Positions 62,370-64,000 of a stretch of DNA of 64,000 nt are shown here, in pieces. Made by a program: the position numbers and the translations under genes. The notes under the pieces were generated by a model, which worked only from the letters and a program-made list of their open reading frames with translations, ran no database searches and was not told where the DNA came from. The stretch comes from HGM11501 sp045123995 (GTDB lineage: Bacteria; Bacillota; Clostridia; CAKSNL01; HGM11501). The stretch spans positions 124,001-188,000 of the forward strand of contig JBGVKY010000026.1 of assembly GCA_045123995.1 (NCBI GenBank). Reading direction: 5' to 3'. Every line of letters starts with the position of its first letter. The stretch's first letter is position 1.

Positions 62370-62409
62370 TTTTGTGACTATAATAGTACTAGATTATTCT
62401 ATCACAAAA
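62370..62409. promoter_or_regulatory. Palindrome overlapping the ecfA1 promoter, candidate operator
   Basis: TTTTGTGA and TCACAAAA are 8-bp inverted repeats that bracket 24 bp, with further symmetry (ATTATT/AATAAT) inside. It covers both the -35 and -10 of the ecfA1 promoter, so a protein bound there would block transcription. Confidence 0.45.
62380..62407 (-). promoter_or_regulatory. Sigma-A type promoter of the ecfA1 operon
   Basis: On the minus strand TTGTGA and TATTAT are separated by 16 bp, 35 bp upstream of the ATG. Confidence 0.65.
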
Positions 62410-62444
62410 ACACCTTTTTTGCAATAGATAATTGAAATCAAAAG

Positions 62445-62474
62445 TTAACATTTTATTTTTATTTTAGCTATACT
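62445..62474 (+). promoter_or_regulatory. Possible promoter for a short transcript
   Basis: TTAACA and TATACT are separated by 18 bp. The only thing downstream before the next terminator is the hairpin at 62501-62535, so the transcript would be about 55 nt. Confidence 0.4.
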
Positions 62475-62480
62475 TATTTA

Positions 62481-62535
62481 ACAACGGTATGGTAATATAT
62501 ACTTGTAGAGCATATATACGCCCTACAAGTTTTTC
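62481..62535 (+). ncRNA. Possible small RNA or leader ending in a terminator hairpin
   Basis: From a predicted start near 62481 the RNA runs into a stem of ACTTGTAG and GC pairing with their complements (62501-62530) followed by TTTTT. An alternative pairing between two ATATATAC-like tracts is possible. No ORF is present. The gap of about 300 bp between ecfA1 and the pseudouridine synthase is otherwise non-coding. Confidence 0.35.
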
Positions 62536-62563
62536 ATTTTCCTCTCCTATATCTCAAATAAGA

Positions 62564-62597
62564 GCAAAAAACACAGTTCCCCAACTGTGTTTTTTGC
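62564..62597. terminator. Bidirectional terminator hairpin
   Basis: A 15-bp perfect stem (GCAAAAAACACAGTT and complement) with a CCCC loop has T-runs on both strands. It isolates the rluA-type gene from upstream transcription. Confidence 0.85.
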
Positions 62598-62605
62598 ATT
62601 TTTTA

Positions 62606-62634
62606 TTGCTTTTTTCTTCTTTATATGTTAAAAT
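62606..62634 (+). promoter_or_regulatory. Sigma-A type promoter of the RluA-family gene
   Basis: TTGCTT and TAAAAT are separated by 17 bp, 23 bp upstream of the ATG. Confidence 0.72.
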
Positions 62635-62657
62635 CTCTAATATGATTGGAGGGCAAT

Positions 62658-63590
62658 ATGAAAAGCTTTGTTGTAAACGAAAATGATTCCGGTCGAAGAT
62701 TAGATAAATATATAACGAAAATTGCAGATATTCCCAAATCCCTTTTATATAGGTTTTTAAGAACCGGCCACATTAAGGTCAACAAAAAAAAGGTGCCGGG
62801 ATCTTATATCTTATGTACCGGTGATACTCTGTCTTTTTTCATAGATGACTCTTTTTTCAAAGATTACAAGAAAGTAGTCCGTAATTTTGATTTTACTTTG
62901 GATATCGTCTTTGAAAACGAAGATATTTTAATTATAAATAAACCTCAGGGGCTTAAAAGCCAGCCTGATGAACCCGGTGATAAGGCATTGTCCGAATATG
63001 TAAAAAGCTATCTTTTCAAAAAAGGTGAATTTAACCCAAACGAAGAAAAGACCTTCGCCCCCGCCCTTTGCAACAGACTTGATGTCAATACGTCAGGCTT
63101 GGTTATCGCCGCAAAAAATGCAGAAAGCTTAAGAATACTTAACGAGAAAATCAAAAACCGGGAAATAACCAAATTATACAGATGCATTGTGAAAGGAACT
63201 CCCGATAAAAAAGAAAATATTTTAACAGGTTATATCTTAAAAGACAAAGAGAAAAACATTTCAAAAATCGTAAGTGAAAAAAAGCCATCCTCCCTTTCTG
63301 TCAAAACAGGTTACCGTGTTATAGAAAATGACAAAAATTTATCCTTGCTCGAAGTGGAGCTTTTTACTGGCCGTTCCCATCAGATAAGGGCGCACTTAGC
63401 TTCTATTGGTTGTCCTATTTTGGGGGATTTTAAGTATGGTGGCGGAAACGGAAAACAAAAGCTTTGTGCTTTTTGTCTTAAATTTGATTTTAAGGAAGAT
63501 TCCGGACGTCTTAATTATCTTAAGGGCGAAATTTTCAGGATAAATCCGCCTTTTGATTTAAAGGAGAAAAACAATAATGAGAGTTGCTAA
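62658..63590 (+). CDS. RluA family 23S rRNA/tRNA pseudouridine synthase
   Basis: This 310-residue enzyme has an N-terminal S4 domain (about residues 1-70, GRRLDKYITKI) and the RluA catalytic domain. The motif CNRLDVNTSGLVIAAK (about residue 135) includes the catalytic Asp, and GRSHQIRAHLASIGCPI follows. It could be RluC or RluD type. I start at the ATG at 62658 behind GGAGGG. It overlaps the start of the next gene by 14 nt. Confidence 0.9.
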   Translation: MKSFVVNENDSGRRLDKYITKIADIPKSLLYRFLRTGHIKVNKKKVPGSYILCTGDTLSFFIDDSFFKDYKKVVRNFDFTLDIVFENEDILIINKPQGLKSQPDEPGDKALSEYVKSYLFKKGEFNPNEEKTFAPALCNRLDVNTSGLVIAAKNAESLRILNEKIKNREITKLYRCIVKGTPDKKENILTGYILKDKEKNISKIVSEKKPSSLSVKTGYRVIENDKNLSLLEVELFTGRSHQIRAHLASIGCPILGDFKYGGGNGKQKLCAFCLKFDFKEDSGRLNYLKGEIFRINPPFDLKEKNNNESC

Positions 63591-64000
63591 AGACTGGAAA
63601 GATTACGAAATATTAGATTTATACGACGGGGAAAAAGTTGAAAGATGGGGCGAATTCACCCTTATCAGACCTGATCCCCAGGTTATATGGCCTAAAAAAT
63701 CCAAAGAAAATTATATAAAGAAAGCTACCGCTCACTATATCCGTTCCTCTTCTGGCGGTGGAAAATGGGAATACTTCGGAAAACTTCCCGAAAAATGGCA
63801 GATTAACTATAAAAATTTGTCCTTTTATGTAAAACCCATGGGCTTTAAGCATACAGGTCTTTTTCCCGAACAGGCGGTCAATTGGGACTACATGATAGAA
63901 AAAATCAAAAATGCAAACCGTCCCATAAGAGTTCTTAATCTCTTTGCTTATACCGGCGGCGCAACCGTTGCTTGCCTTTCTGCAGGTGCTTTCGTATGCC
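63577..64000 (+). CDS. Class I SAM-dependent rRNA methyltransferase (RlmI/YwbD-like), 3' truncated by window
   Basis: The first 141 residues are visible and run off the window edge. They start MRVAKDWKDYEILD and reach the SAM-binding motif VLNLFAYTGGATVACLSAGA (about residues 118-137), which fits RlmI-like 23S rRNA methyltransferases that act on cytosine. AAAGGAG lies about 10 nt upstream of the ATG, inside the preceding gene, so translation is probably coupled. The N-terminal PUA domain typical of RlmI seems to be absent, which suggests the shorter SAM-methyltransferase subtype. Confidence 0.82.
   Translation, partial: MRVAKDWKDYEILDLYDGEKVERWGEFTLIRPDPQVIWPKKSKENYIKKATAHYIRSSSGGGKWEYFGKLPEKWQINYKNLSFYVKPMGFKHTGLFPEQAVNWDYMIEKIKNANRPIRVLNLFAYTGGATVACLSAGAFVC

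Noticed and set aside
1..64000. CRISPR arrays, rRNA operons, complete prophage or transposase genes
   Set aside because: No regularly spaced direct repeats, rRNA sequence, phage structural genes or transposase motifs were seen.

Overview
The window looks like a chromosomal segment of an anaerobic, low-GC Gram-positive bacterium of the class Clostridia. This rests on AT-rich intergenic DNA, frequent GGAGG ribosome sites with TTG and GTG starts, sigma-A type promoters nearly always spaced 17 bp, a one-polypeptide pyruvate:ferredoxin oxidoreductase, split transketolase, sodium-pump decarboxylase genes, S-layer homology proteins, ECF transporters and sporulation genes (gerW, a dacF-like gene, a sigG remnant). 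I cannot name the species.

Layout. Positions 1-9500 (mostly minus strand) hold split transketolase, a CPBP membrane protease, rsmA and an operon combining two carboxyltransferase types, a biotin carrier and the membrane parts of a Na+ pump. Positions 9500-14900 hold rluB, a dacF-like gene, gerW, a DUF2953 gene, scpB, scpA, lysA and the 3' part of sigG. Then come PFOR, a PHP phosphoesterase, gapA with a lipoprotein cyclophilin, an LCP cell-wall enzyme, and the recJ-apt-relA-MBL-hemZ operon. Positions 29100-32340 are accessory DNA: an AraC regulator, a 311-bp inverted-repeat element, a large serine recombinase with a coupled 41-residue ORF, and a decayed capA. Positions 32340-46860 hold an M20 peptidase, dinB, an ADP-ribosylglycohydrolase, a membrane protein, a CDP-alcohol phosphatidyltransferase, the tsaD-rimI-ywlE-tsaC-chrA-chrA operon, tRNA-Ser(CGA), a cation antiporter with a structured leader, an SLH protein, a cell-wall amidase and a DUF421/DUF4363 pair. 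Positions 46880-64000 hold a large SLH protein, a MacAB-like exporter, pncB, folT under a THF riboswitch, a serine hydrolase, cvpA, truA, the ecfA1-ecfA2-ecfT module, an RluA-type synthase and a partial rRNA methyltransferase.

How the genes work together. The metabolic genes suggest fermentation through GAPDH and PFOR, with biotin-dependent decarboxylation that may drive a Na+ gradient; the DD-motif antiporter would use or control such a gradient. FolT probably shares the general ECF module encoded 5 kb away. Sporulation genes are present, but sigG lacks its core-binding region, while the DUF421 pair has a promoter that fits the forespore sigma consensus.

The points most worth checking are the truncated sigG, the hybrid decarboxylase/transcarboxylase operon, the antiporter leader, the inverted-repeat element beside the recombinase, and the forespore-type promoter. 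I found no CRISPR array, rRNA operon or complete prophage.
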